Assembly: GCA_038121105.1 (NCBI GenBank)
Contig: JAYONB010000004.1
Coordinates: 62,001 to 126,000, forward strand
Length of the DNA: 64,000 nucleotides
Source of the DNA: CALJDF01 sp038121105
Lineage (GTDB): Bacteria; Pseudomonadota; Alphaproteobacteria; SHVP01
Reading direction: 5' to 3'
The notes below the pieces were generated by a model. That model made no database searches and was not told where the DNA came from. It saw only the letters and a list, made by a program, of their open reading frames with translations. How positions within the stretch are numbered: the stretch's first letter is position 1; every line of letters starts with the position of its first letter. Below are positions 25,203-33,508 of the stretch, in pieces. Made by a program: the position numbers and the translations under genes.

Positions 25203-26291
25203 ATGTTTAGAAATCGGCTTATCGGCGCCGTCGCCGCAGGGGCCATGGTCGCCGCTGGTGCGACCGCCGCCATTGCTGCGGGTCATGCGTCCAAGGACAA
25301 GCCCGATGGGGTGATTCCGGAGACGGAGATCAGCGTCATCGGCAACGTCAGCGTGACGACGCAGTTCCGCAACATCCAAAAGCCGTTCTGGGAAAAAACC
25401 ATTCCGGAACTGACCGGCGGTAAGGTCAAAGTGAACTTCAAGGGTTGGAACGAAATGGGCCTTAAGGGGCCTGAAGGGTTCCGCCTCGCCCAGCGTGGAC
25501 AAACCCAGTTTGCGACGTTCCAGCTTGGCCACGTTTCAGGCGAAGCGGCGATCAACGACGTCACCGATTTGGCCGGCATGTCGCCGACCATCGACGACTT
25601 TCACAAGGTGACGATGGCGTTCCGCCCGACCCTTGAGAAGTACTACGAAGAAAACTTCGGCCTCAAGCTCCTTACGATGCAGTCGTTCCAGGCGCAAATC
25701 CTGTACTGCCGTGACGAGGTGAAGGGTCTGGCCGACCTCAAGGGCCGTAAGATCCGCGCTTCGGGCATTTCGCAGTCGGACTTCCTGGGCGCCCTGGGTG
25801 CCTCGGGCATTCCGCTGTCGTTTGGCGAAGTGCAGCAGGGGCTGCAGAAAGGCGTCATCGATTGCGCCCTCACCGGCACGCTCGGCGGCTACTCGGCCAA
25901 ATGGTACGAAGGTGCGAAGTATCTCTACACGCTGCCCGTCAACTTCGCTTCGGGCGTCTTGGTTGTGAACATCGATGCCTGGAATGCGCTGGACGCCGAC
26001 GTGCGCCAGATCATCGAGGGTCAGATGCGCAAGCACGAAGATGAGATGTGGGCGTTGAACCGGGCCGAGGGCGAGCTCGGCATCAACTGCAACACGACCG
26101 GCCCCTGCACCGAAGGCGAGCCGGGCGGCATGGTTCGGATCGACGCTTCCGAAGCCGACCTGAAACTGCTGCGCCAGATCATGCTGGACACCGTTCTGCC
26201 TCGCTGGGCGGAGCGTTGCGGCAACCAATGTGCGATCGATTTCAACAACACGATCGGCAAGGTCAACGGTCTGTCCGCACCGACGAGCTAA
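25203..26291 (+). CDS. TRAP transporter substrate-binding protein (DctP type)
   Basis: A 362-residue periplasmic binding protein with a signal peptide (LIGAVAAGAMVAAGATAAIA). The core TRAP-binding stretch ADLKGRKIRASGISQSDFLG contains the conserved Arg that pairs with the substrate carboxylate, and FGEVQQGLQKGVIDCALTG follows. ATG 25203 is preceded by a strong AAGGAGG. It is the third gene of the dctQ-dctM-dctP order and ends before a clear terminator. With the FAH gene upstream, the ligand may be an aromatic-ring-cleavage-type or keto acid. Confidence 0.92.
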   Translation: MFRNRLIGAVAAGAMVAAGATAAIAAGHASKDKPDGVIPETEISVIGNVSVTTQFRNIQKPFWEKTIPELTGGKVKVNFKGWNEMGLKGPEGFRLAQRGQTQFATFQLGHVSGEAAINDVTDLAGMSPTIDDFHKVTMAFRPTLEKYYEENFGLKLLTMQSFQAQILYCRDEVKGLADLKGRKIRASGISQSDFLGALGASGIPLSFGEVQQGLQKGVIDCALTGTLGGYSAKWYEGAKYLYTLPVNFASGVLVVNIDAWNALDADVRQIIEGQMRKHEDEMWALNRAEGELGINCNTTGPCTEGEPGGMVRIDASEADLKLLRQIMLDTVLPRWAERCGNQCAIDFNNTIGKVNGLSAPTS

Positions 26292-26315
26292 ACTAGTCTC
26301 GTTACGGTTGAAATT

Positions 26316-26346
26316 AGGCCCCGGCGTTCGCGCCGGGGCCTTTTTC
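26316..26346 (+). terminator. Rho-independent terminator of the TRAP operon
   Basis: An 11-bp stem AGGCCCCGGCG / CGCCGGGGCCT with a short loop, followed by a T-run, 25 bases after the dctP-type stop. Confidence 0.93.
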
Positions 26347-26491
26347 TTGCCCCATTGCCGGGCTCTACTGTTATGTACCTCGTCCGGACAATCGGCTAGT
26401 ATCCGCCGCGATTGCGGCCCCCAAGGCCGCAGGCGGGGCGGTGGCCGGGCGATCCGGAGACTGACCGGTCTATGAACAGGGAGGAGTTACT

Positions 26492-28180
26492 GTGAAGAAA
26501 TTGTTGCTGGGTGCTCTCGCGCCGGCCGCACTTGCGATGGGTCTATCCGGCCCGGCCGCTGCAAAAGACCTTTTGTTTCTCTCGGAGGATGTTCCGCCGA
26601 GTTTGAACTATGACGGCCCGAACGCGTCGGCGCCGCCGACCCAAGCGGGCATCGTCAATCTGATGGATCCGCTGGTGTACTACGCCTCGGAAAGACTTGC
26701 CGACGGCACCGTCAAGCTGGACGTGAACAAATTCGAAGGCCGGCTTGCCGAGTCTTGGAGCTACGATCCCGCCACGCTGACGTGGACGTTCAATCTGCGG
26801 CGCGGCGTCAAGGGCTGCAACGGCACCAGGTTTGATGCCGACGACGTCATCTACACCATGCAGCGGGCGAAATCGACGAGCGGCCAAGCGCCGGTCGGTT
26901 GGTTCCTGTCCAACGTGGCCTCGTTCAAGGGTTTCACGCCTGCCGTGTTTGGCGACAAGCCTGAGAACATCGAAGCCAAAAAACTGAAGGACGATGAGGT
27001 CAAGAAGATCGACCAATACACCGTCCAGTTCACCCAGTCGGCGGAAAACAAATTGTTCCTGCCGGTGCTGACCATCTTCGCGCTTTACATCTTCGACAAA
27101 GAGACGATGGAAAAGCATGCGACCGAGGATGATCCCTGGTCTCACAAATACGCCAACAACGAAGGCGTTGCGGGCTTTGGTCCTTACTGCATGACGCGGT
27201 GGGAAAAAGACAAAGAGTTCGTCGTCGAGGCAAACCCGGACTACTACCGGGGCAAAGCCGATATCGATCGCGTGATCATGCGTAAAGTGCCGCAGAGCAG
27301 TCAGCGTTTGGTTATCCTTCGTACCGGTCAGGCGCACCTCGTCGAGCATCTGACGCCGAAGGAATACGACTCGCTGAAACAAACGCGTGGCGTCAAGGTC
27401 GTCAGCGTCGACGGCAATGCCTCGACGTATGTTCACATGAACTGGCAAGCCAAGCCGTGGGACAACATCAAGCTTCGTGAAGCGGTTGCGTATGCAATCC
27501 CCTACGACAAGATCATGGAGGATGTCTTCTTCGGCGAAGCTCTCAAGTACAACGGCGTGATGCCCGCTTTCTATCCGGGTGCCCATGCAGTCGACTTCGA
27601 GCGTAACCAGGACCTGGACAAGGCCAAAGCATTGCTGGCCGAAGCCGGTTACCCGGAGGGCAAAGGCCTTGAAGCTTTTCCCGAAGCGTTCCAGCTGACC
27701 TACACCACCGAAGTCGAGAACATCCTCGGCCCGGCGGCGACGATCATCCAAACGGAGCTCAAGAAGATCGGTATCCCGGTCGTGTTGAACCCGATTCCCC
27801 AGACGCAGTTCTCGGACCGCGAACTGGTGAAGAAGGATCTGCCGTTTGCGCTGATCAACCACTCCAAACCGATCGGCGTCGAAGCCGGCTACGCGATCCA
27901 GTTGCTTTATGTCTCGCGTGAAAAGGGTGGCCTTTCGAACTACAGCCTCTACAGCAACCCTGATGTAGACAAAATGTGGCTCGAGTCAGCCAAGAACGAA
28001 CCCGACGACACCAAGCGCGACAACGTCATGGCCCAGATTCAGGAGATCCTGATGAAAGAGGTCGTGATTGCGCCGATGGTCGAACAGCGCCTGCAGTGGG
28101 CGATGTCCGAAAAAGTGTCGGGCGTTGGCTTCCATCCGGAGCAAGCGCTTCGGTGGCACGATCTGAGGCTGGCCGAATAG
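26492..28180 (+). CDS. family 5 ABC substrate-binding protein (peptide/opine type), orphan
   Basis: A 562-residue exported solute-binding protein with a signal peptide (LLLGALAPAALAMGLSGPAAA). The family 5 signature is present in LAESWSYDPATLTWTFNLRRG and in KLREAVAYAIPYDKIM. GTG 26492 has GGAGG eight bases upstream. Family 5 proteins bind peptides, opines, glutathione or nickel chelates. No permease or ATPase genes follow; instead a terminator and an amidohydrolase-type gene do. It must therefore use a transporter encoded elsewhere. It is clearly different from the interrupted copy at 11702. Confidence 0.9.
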   Translation: MKKLLLGALAPAALAMGLSGPAAAKDLLFLSEDVPPSLNYDGPNASAPPTQAGIVNLMDPLVYYASERLADGTVKLDVNKFEGRLAESWSYDPATLTWTFNLRRGVKGCNGTRFDADDVIYTMQRAKSTSGQAPVGWFLSNVASFKGFTPAVFGDKPENIEAKKLKDDEVKKIDQYTVQFTQSAENKLFLPVLTIFALYIFDKETMEKHATEDDPWSHKYANNEGVAGFGPYCMTRWEKDKEFVVEANPDYYRGKADIDRVIMRKVPQSSQRLVILRTGQAHLVEHLTPKEYDSLKQTRGVKVVSVDGNASTYVHMNWQAKPWDNIKLREAVAYAIPYDKIMEDVFFGEALKYNGVMPAFYPGAHAVDFERNQDLDKAKALLAEAGYPEGKGLEAFPEAFQLTYTTEVENILGPAATIIQTELKKIGIPVVLNPIPQTQFSDRELVKKDLPFALINHSKPIGVEAGYAIQLLYVSREKGGLSNYSLYSNPDVDKMWLESAKNEPDDTKRDNVMAQIQEILMKEVVIAPMVEQRLQWAMSEKVSGVGFHPEQALRWHDLRLAE

Positions 28181-28212
28181 GCTCTCTTCAGAGACCATAG
28201 CGACACGAAAGA

Positions 28213-28247
28213 GCGTCGGGCATTCCTTGCCCGGCGCTTTTTCTTTT
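28213..28247 (+). terminator. Rho-independent terminator after the orphan binding protein
   Basis: The stem GCGTCGGGC / GCCCGGCGC, with a 7-base loop, is followed by TTTTTCTTTT. Confidence 0.92.
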
Positions 28248-28279
28248 CCGGTACACTGGACCTCTAACAAGGGGGCGGT

Positions 28280-28897
28280 ATGGATTTCTCACCCGAGGCG
28301 ACGGCGCTGCTGGTCGTCGACATGCAAAACGGCATGTGCAAGCCCGAGGGCTCGCATGCGCGATTGGGGCTCGATATCTCGATGCTGGCGGGCGCGATTG
28401 CGCCGTGCCAACGGATGATCGCCGCCGCCCGCGAGGCCGGGGTCTTGGTGGCTTATTCCCATCTAGCCTATGCGCCCGACTACAGCGACGGCGGCTATAT
28501 CGTGCGCGAGATCATGCCCAACATCGCCACCGCCGAGGTGTGCCCGCGGGGATCGTGGGATGCGGAAATGGTCGAGGAGCTTGCGCCGCAGCCGGGCGAT
28601 GTGGTGATCGAGAAAAGCCGCATGAGCTCCTTCATGCGTACCGATCTTGAACAGCAATTGCGGGGCCGTGGGATCGACAATCTGATCGTGTGCGGCGTCA
28701 CCACCAATATGTGTATCGAGTCGACGGTGCGCGACGCCGCGCAACTCGACTTTCGCACTTTTGTCGTCCGTGATGCGGTGGGCGAGGTCGACCCGGCGCG
28801 CCACGAGTCCGCGCTGACGTCGATGGGCTTTCTATTTGCCCAGCTGATCACCACGGACGACGTGATCGCCGCCTTCGAGACACGGGCGGTCGCGTGA
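28280..28897 (+). CDS. isochorismatase-family cysteine hydrolase (second copy)
   Basis: A 205-residue cysteine hydrolase with the complete triad Asp14 (LLVVDMQNGM), Lys112 (VIEKSRMSSF) and Cys145 (GVTTNMCIESTVRDA). The numbering equals that of the paralogue at 14587. Both also share APDYSDGGYIVREIMP-like or RPDYADGGLMIHEIRP-like tracts, which suggests related amide substrates of the ureidoacrylate/carbamoyl type. It overlaps the start of the tandem alpha/beta-hydrolase gene by four bases, so the two products probably act in the same pathway. Confidence 0.88.
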   Translation: MDFSPEATALLVVDMQNGMCKPEGSHARLGLDISMLAGAIAPCQRMIAAAREAGVLVAYSHLAYAPDYSDGGYIVREIMPNIATAEVCPRGSWDAEMVEELAPQPGDVVIEKSRMSSFMRTDLEQQLRGRGIDNLIVCGVTTNMCIESTVRDAAQLDFRTFVVRDAVGEVDPARHESALTSMGFLFAQLITTDDVIAAFETRAVA

Positions 28898-30558
28898 GGT
28901 TATCCGACGTCCGCCGACACTTTGTCCGTGTCGGCGATCGCGAGGTGCATTACCGGCGGGCCGGGAAGGGACCGCCGTTCGTGCTGTTTCATTCCAGCCC
29001 GCAATCGGCGGGCTTCGTCATGCCCGGGCTGTTGCCACTGGCGCGGGACTGGACGCTGATCGGCTTGGATACCCCCGGCTACGGCGGTTCCGATCCTTTG
29101 GCCACGGCGGCGCCGAGTGCCGTGGATTATGCCGAGGCGGCGGCCGAGGCCATGACGGCGTTGGGTATCGAACGGGCGCCGATCTACGGCACCCATACCG
29201 GGGCGCATATCGCGATGGAGTTGGCGCTCCGCCATCCCGATCGGGTGGCGGGGTTGGTGCTGGACGGGGTGTCGTTCAATACACCCGAAGAAGCCCAAGA
29301 ACGCCTCGACAATTACGCGCCCGAATTCGCGCCGACGACGGACGGGGCGCATCTGGCCTGGGCATGGCAGCACACGCGCGATCAGATCGTGTTCTACCCC
29401 TGGTTTCGCGCAGAGAAGGCGCGGCGGCTGAATGCCGGGATGGCGTCGCCGGACTACATCCACGACATCGTGCTCGCGAAAATGGATGCAGCGGATTACT
29501 GGCTGGGCTATCGCGCGGCGTTCAGCCACGACAGCCGCGCCGTGATGTACCAACTCAAGGTCAAGGCAACGGTGGTGGCGCGCGAGGGCGATGTCTTGGC
29601 GCCCGAAGCCAAGCGATTGATGGATCTGCCCGAAGGGGTGCGCGTCTTGGAGACGGGCAAGGAGGCATGGCTCGACGCGATTCGCGAGAGCCTAGCATGG
29701 TGCGATGGCGGGGACGCGTCGGTCGCCCCGCCAGAAGCACCGGCACCGCGCGCGGCAACCTGGCGCACCTATGCCGACATCGACGGCGGGCAGCGCCTGG
29801 TGCGGCGGCGTGGCGCGGGAACCGGGCGCCCGTTGGTCATGCTACACGGCGAAATGAGCAGCTCGCGCGTGGTGGCGCCGCTGGGTGCGGCGCTGGAGGC
29901 GGATCGCGAGGTGATCGCGTTGGACATTGCCGGGAACGCAGAGTCCGATGCGTTGTCGTCGCCCCCATCGCTGGCCGCCTATGTCACCGACATTGAGGCG
30001 GTGCTTCGAGACATCGGGGTGACGACCTACGATATCTATGCCGAAGGGGTGGGCGGGGCCTTAGCCCTGGGATTGGCCGCGACGAACGGGGACCGGGTCG
30101 GCCGTTTGGTGTTGGATCACCCGGTGGTCGTCGAGGGGGCCGAACGGGACGACCTGATGGCGCATTATGCGCCCGCCATCGAGGCGCGTTGGGACGGATC
30201 GCACTGGCTGACGGCATGGCACATGCTGCGCGACCGGGCGTTCTTTTGGCCGTGGTACCGACGGACCCAAGACGCCATTCGGTGGCGCGACCCGGAGATC
30301 GACCCCGACGCGCTGCAATTGCGCCTCTTGGATTGGTTGAAGGGGCGGGCGACCTATGGCGATTACGTCAGGGCGTGTCTTGCGGTCGACGCGTCCGACT
30401 TCGCCGAGATCACCCAACCGGTTTTGGTCTGCGCCGCGGGCGGTGACGCCCTGGAGGGGCATGCGGCGCGTATCGTGGCCGCGCTGCCCAACGCGATGCC
30501 GTCGACCGGCGGCACCTCGGCGATCGCCAAATTTTTGAAGGCGCAAGCGCTAGCTTGA
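28894..30558 (+). CDS. tandem two-domain alpha/beta-hydrolase-fold protein with atypical nucleophile elbows
   Basis: A 554-residue protein with two consecutive alpha/beta-hydrolase domains (about residues 1-270 and 290-554). Each begins with a short strand region and an H-S-S-P or H-G-E-M oxyanion loop. The first elbow reads GTHTG (His101 where Ser is expected); the second reads AEGVG (Gly385). The two halves share further landmarks, such as QIVFYPWFR in the first and AFFWPWYRR in the second, which points to an internal duplication. Neither elbow has a Ser, Cys or Asp nucleophile, so both domains may be non-classical or non-catalytic. It is coupled to the isochorismatase-like gene and overlaps the convergent gene at 30550 by 9 bases. 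Confidence 0.8.
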   Translation: MRLSDVRRHFVRVGDREVHYRRAGKGPPFVLFHSSPQSAGFVMPGLLPLARDWTLIGLDTPGYGGSDPLATAAPSAVDYAEAAAEAMTALGIERAPIYGTHTGAHIAMELALRHPDRVAGLVLDGVSFNTPEEAQERLDNYAPEFAPTTDGAHLAWAWQHTRDQIVFYPWFRAEKARRLNAGMASPDYIHDIVLAKMDAADYWLGYRAAFSHDSRAVMYQLKVKATVVAREGDVLAPEAKRLMDLPEGVRVLETGKEAWLDAIRESLAWCDGGDASVAPPEAPAPRAATWRTYADIDGGQRLVRRRGAGTGRPLVMLHGEMSSSRVVAPLGAALEADREVIALDIAGNAESDALSSPPSLAAYVTDIEAVLRDIGVTTYDIYAEGVGGALALGLAATNGDRVGRLVLDHPVVVEGAERDDLMAHYAPAIEARWDGSHWLTAWHMLRDRAFFWPWYRRTQDAIRWRDPEIDPDALQLRLLDWLKGRATYGDYVRACLAVDASDFAEITQPVLVCAAGGDALEGHAARIVAALPNAMPSTGGTSAIAKFLKAQALA

Positions 30559-31023
30559 AATAACGTCGACGACCTCGTCGAACTCCAGGGCCGGATCTTC
30601 GCCGTGCAAGTTTTCAAGCTCGTCGGTGATGCCTTTCATCACGCGCCGGATATAGGCGATGCGGCGTCCGGTGCGTTCGGCGTCGGCCTGAAGGTCGGGA
30701 AAGAAGTCCTCGATCTCTTGCACCTGAAACAGCCCGTGCTTTTCGATCAGTCGCTCGACGGTGTCCAAGCGATCGCGCGTGACCGAAAGTTCTTCGATCA
30801 ACGCCATCACCATCAGATGGAGTTTGTCGACGGCAGGATCTTCGAAATATTGCGGGCGTTTTCCTTTGGCGGCGCGCGGCATTGGCGCGCTCTTAGCCGC
30901 CGTTTTTTTGGCCTTGCCCGCTTTTTTCTTGGGCGTGGCTTTCTTGGCGGCGGCGTTCTTCTTGGCCGGTTTGGCGACCGCCTTCCGCTTGGCCTTGGCT
31001 TTCGCCTTTTTCGCGCGGGCCAT
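30550..31023 (-). CDS. lysine/alanine-rich tailed helical protein, partner of methyltransferase MT3
   Basis: A 157-residue protein. Residues 1 to about 48 are a low-complexity basic tail of Lys and Ala with some Pro (repeats such as AKKAKAKAKRKAVAKPAKK), like histone-H1-type or AlgP-type DNA-binding tails. Residues about 55-157 form a helical domain with YFEDPAVDKLHLMVMALIEE and LSVTRDRLDTVERL, shared with the proteins at 53603 and 11184. The start ATG 31023 overlaps the methyltransferase stop by one base (TAATG). I infer a nucleoid- or nucleic-acid-tethered partner of the methyltransferases; no named family is recognised. Confidence 0.78.
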   Translation of the reverse strand: MARAKKAKAKAKRKAVAKPAKKNAAAKKATPKKKAGKAKKTAAKSAPMPRAAKGKRPQYFEDPAVDKLHLMVMALIEELSVTRDRLDTVERLIEKHGLFQVQEIEDFFPDLQADAERTGRRIAYIRRVMKGITDELENLHGEDPALEFDEVVDVISS

Positions 31024-32171
31024 TATTTGCGCCCCACCAGGATCGGGAAGGTCGCCGTGTAATGCGGCTCCTGTCCGGCTTTGATCATCTCTTTCGAGAT
31101 GTTCAGCATGGAACCGTCGACCTTGCACTTGTTGGGTTTGAACCCGGCGTCGACGGCGATCTTCTTCCAGTCCATATCGCGTAAGCGCACCAGGAAGGTT
31201 TCGTTATTGTTGTAGGCCTCCCAGTCCATCATGAACGAATCGTACGGGTTCATACCCTGATCGCGCATCAGATCGAGGTGCATCATGACCCCGCCCGGTT
31301 TCAAGATCCGGTGGGTTTCGCGAATGATGCTGTTGATCGCGGTGGACGAGGTTTCGTGCAGCATGATGTGCGACACCACGACGTCGAAGTGTTCGTCGGG
31401 GAAGTCCGTCTTTTCGGCGTTTTGCTGCGAGAAATGGGCGGTTATCCCGAGGTTGCGGGCCCGGGCATGGGCATAGCGCACCATGCCTTCGCCGCAGTCG
31501 AGGCCGTGAACTTCGGCGTCGGGATAGGCTTGCGCCCAGGCGAGCGTGGAGTGGCCGACTGAACACCCCATGTCGAGAATGCGGGCCGGGCTTTCGCCCG
31601 GGAAGTTCTCTCGGTAGTAGCCGATGACGGTCTTGCCGAGGTCGTCGTTCATGTTGCCCATGCCGCCGATGGCATAGAGGAAGACGCTGCGGTCGTAGAG
31701 GGCGCCGGCGGCGATCGAGTCCTTGCCGTCGGGCGTGGCGTGGTAGCCGCCGGGCTGAAGGTGGATATCGGCCGCCGTGTGGTAGGCCGGCACCTTGAAG
31801 TTCTTGGGAATGCGCAATGTGCCTTTGGTTTTGTGCGGATTGCCGCGGGCGCGTTTTTTGAGCTCGGGCAGTTCGCGTTCGACGCTATCGGTGACCGAGT
31901 CCCACATCATTTCTTGGCTCGCCCGTTGCGAGGCGGAGAACAGACGGTAGTAGGGGTCTTTGGTCATCTCGCGGCGGACTTCGTGCCGGTTCTTGGGGTC
32001 GCGTTTGTTTTTCTTTCGGAACGCCGGTTTGACCCGTTTTTCGTAGACCGTGCGATTGCCCGGCATGACGTCGGCCGCGAGGCAAAGCCGCAGGTTGTGC
32101 ACGAATTGTTGGCGCGACAGTTCGTCGTGTTTGCCGCGAACGAGCATGGGGTGGCGGATTTGAGTGTCCAT
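31023..32171 (-). CDS. class I SAM-dependent methyltransferase with DIHLQPGG motif (MT3)
   Basis: A 382-residue methyltransferase. The N-terminal region (residues about 12-100) contains RGKHDELSRQQFVHNLRLCL, PGNRTVYEKRVKPAF and MMWDSV, shared with MT4 and MT5 but not MT1 and MT2. The D-I-H-L-Q-P-G-G motif lies at 135-142, SAM motif I ILDMGCSVGHST at 198-209, then HGLDCGEGM, DEHFDVVVSHIMLHETS and ILKPGGVMMHLD. It is the second gene of a three-gene operon (MT4, MT3, lysine-rich protein) and shares one base with the third. The long conserved N-terminus suggests a macromolecular or unusual substrate; this is inference. Confidence 0.83.
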   Translation of the reverse strand: MDTQIRHPMLVRGKHDELSRQQFVHNLRLCLAADVMPGNRTVYEKRVKPAFRKKNKRDPKNRHEVRREMTKDPYYRLFSASQRASQEMMWDSVTDSVERELPELKKRARGNPHKTKGTLRIPKNFKVPAYHTAADIHLQPGGYHATPDGKDSIAAGALYDRSVFLYAIGGMGNMNDDLGKTVIGYYRENFPGESPARILDMGCSVGHSTLAWAQAYPDAEVHGLDCGEGMVRYAHARARNLGITAHFSQQNAEKTDFPDEHFDVVVSHIMLHETSSTAINSIIRETHRILKPGGVMMHLDLMRDQGMNPYDSFMMDWEAYNNNETFLVRLRDMDWKKIAVDAGFKPNKCKVDGSMLNISKEMIKAGQEPHYTATFPILVGRK

Positions 32172-32226
32172 GAAGCGTTCCGATGTTGGGGGTTAGTGCC
32201 TCGAAGGGCAGGAAGAAAGACGGGGC

Positions 32227-32250
32227 GCGGTGCGTTTTTCCGCACCGCAC
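32227..32250 (-). promoter_or_regulatory. hairpin between MT4 and MT3 genes
   Basis: GCGGTGCG pairs with CGCACCGC over 8 bp around a 6-base loop in the 92-base spacer between the two methyltransferase genes. There is no T-run on the minus strand, so an mRNA-stability or partial attenuation role is more likely than termination. Confidence 0.45.
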
Positions 32251-32263
32251 CCGCGATCGTTCT

Positions 32264-33373
32264 TTAGGTCTTGCGGCCGCCGGCGGCCCACCAGACGCCG
32301 CCGTTCCCGGCGGTGTTGGGAATGAGCTCGTCGAAGACTTCGCTTTTCTTGAAGCCCGCCGCGCGGATCGGCTCGCTGATGTCGAGGTCGTGCAGCGCGC
32401 CCCAGAAGGGTTCGTTGTTGAAGTGCGTGCTCCAGTCGCGGTACCAGGCGGTGTAGGTGTCGAGTTCGCGATTGCGCAACGGGACATCCATGTGAACCAT
32501 CACGCCGCCCTTTTTCAAGATGCGATGACCGTCTTTCATGATGCGCGGTAGGGCTTTGCCCGACGTCTCGTGCAACATGATGTTGGAGACGATGAGATCG
32601 AAGTAGCCGTCGGGGAAATCGGTGTTCTCGGCATTCTGTTGCGAGAAGTGTACCGCTTTGCCCAGACGCTCCAGCTTGGCATGCGCCATGCGCAACATGC
32701 CGGCGCTGACATCGATGGCGTGGACCTCGGCGTCGGGGAACGCATCGACCCAGGCGACAGTGCTGCCGCCGACCGAGCACCCCTCGTCGAGAATGCGCTT
32801 GGGTTTGAGGTCGGGGTAGCGCTTTTTGATGAAGTTGATCAGCGCGTGGGCGGGGCTGTCGGTCATCTGAAGCCCTTGACCCCGGCCATAGAGCCCGCCG
32901 GCGGCGTCGTAGAACGCACCGGCGGTGATGTCGCCGTCGCCCATGTCGAAGCCGTACCCGCCCGGTTGCTCATGAATATCAACCGCATCGACGTAGCGCG
33001 GCACCTTGAGCTTGGGGTTGGTCTTCAGCGAGCCGAGTTTCTTGCCTTTAACGGTGGTCTTGTCGACCAGCTCGTCATACTGGCGGTCGATCTTGGTTTC
33101 TGCCGATTCCCACATCAGATGCTGGGCGGTCCGCCACATCGAGGCCCAGGCCTGGAAATACTCTTCGTCGAGCATTTGCTTGCGAAGCTCGTGGCGGTTC
33201 TTGAAATCGCGACCCTTCTTTTTCTTGAAGGCGGGCTTCGCTTTGTGCTCGTAGACCTTTTTCAGGCCCGGCGCGAGATCGAGATTGATGTGCCATTTCA
33301 AGTTCAGAACGAACGCGTCGCGCGCGTTTTCGTCATGATTGGCTTCTAGGAACATGTGGTTGACGACCGCCAT
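32264..33373 (-). CDS. class I SAM-dependent methyltransferase with DIHEQPGG motif (MT4)
   Basis: A 369-residue methyltransferase closest to MT3. Shared N-terminal landmarks are EANHDENARDAFVLNLKW, PGLKKVYEHKAKPAFKKKKG and LMWESAE. The D-I-H-E-Q-P-G-G motif is at residues 132-139 and SAM motif I ILDEGCSVGGST at 194-205, followed by HAIDVSAGML, FSQQNAENTDFPDGYFD and HETSGKALP. The first half is strongly basic. It is the first gene of the operon, with a GAGGAGG ribosome site and a TATAAT box upstream. Substrate unknown. Confidence 0.83.
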   Translation of the reverse strand: MAVVNHMFLEANHDENARDAFVLNLKWHINLDLAPGLKKVYEHKAKPAFKKKKGRDFKNRHELRKQMLDEEYFQAWASMWRTAQHLMWESAETKIDRQYDELVDKTTVKGKKLGSLKTNPKLKVPRYVDAVDIHEQPGGYGFDMGDGDITAGAFYDAAGGLYGRGQGLQMTDSPAHALINFIKKRYPDLKPKRILDEGCSVGGSTVAWVDAFPDAEVHAIDVSAGMLRMAHAKLERLGKAVHFSQQNAENTDFPDGYFDLIVSNIMLHETSGKALPRIMKDGHRILKKGGVMVHMDVPLRNRELDTYTAWYRDWSTHFNNEPFWGALHDLDISEPIRAAGFKKSEVFDELIPNTAGNGGVWWAAGGRKT

Positions 33374-33381
33374 GCGAGTAA

Positions 33382-33419
33382 CCTCCTCAGTCGGATTGAC
33401 CTACTTGGCCGCTATTATA
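33382..33419 (-). promoter_or_regulatory. promoter -10 box and ribosome site of the MT4-MT3-lysine-rich operon
   Basis: On the minus strand TATAAT (33419-33414), within TTATATAAT, lies about 40 bases before the ATG at 33373, and GAGGAGG (33388-33382) lies 8 bases before it. No good -35 is seen, suggesting an activator or an extended -10. Confidence 0.55.
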
Positions 33420-33508
33420 TAACAACCCCAGCCGCGGGTACGAGGAAGGGGCGTTCTGCTCACCTCGTGAGCTAGGAAAAGCGGTGCTTTTTTTTGGGAG
33501 GACGCGCC

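Noticed and set aside
30856..31020. Reading the Lys/Ala-rich tail as a sequencing or compression artefact
   Set aside because: The frame is maintained, the downstream domain is intact and a paralogue at 53603 has an independent but similar tail.
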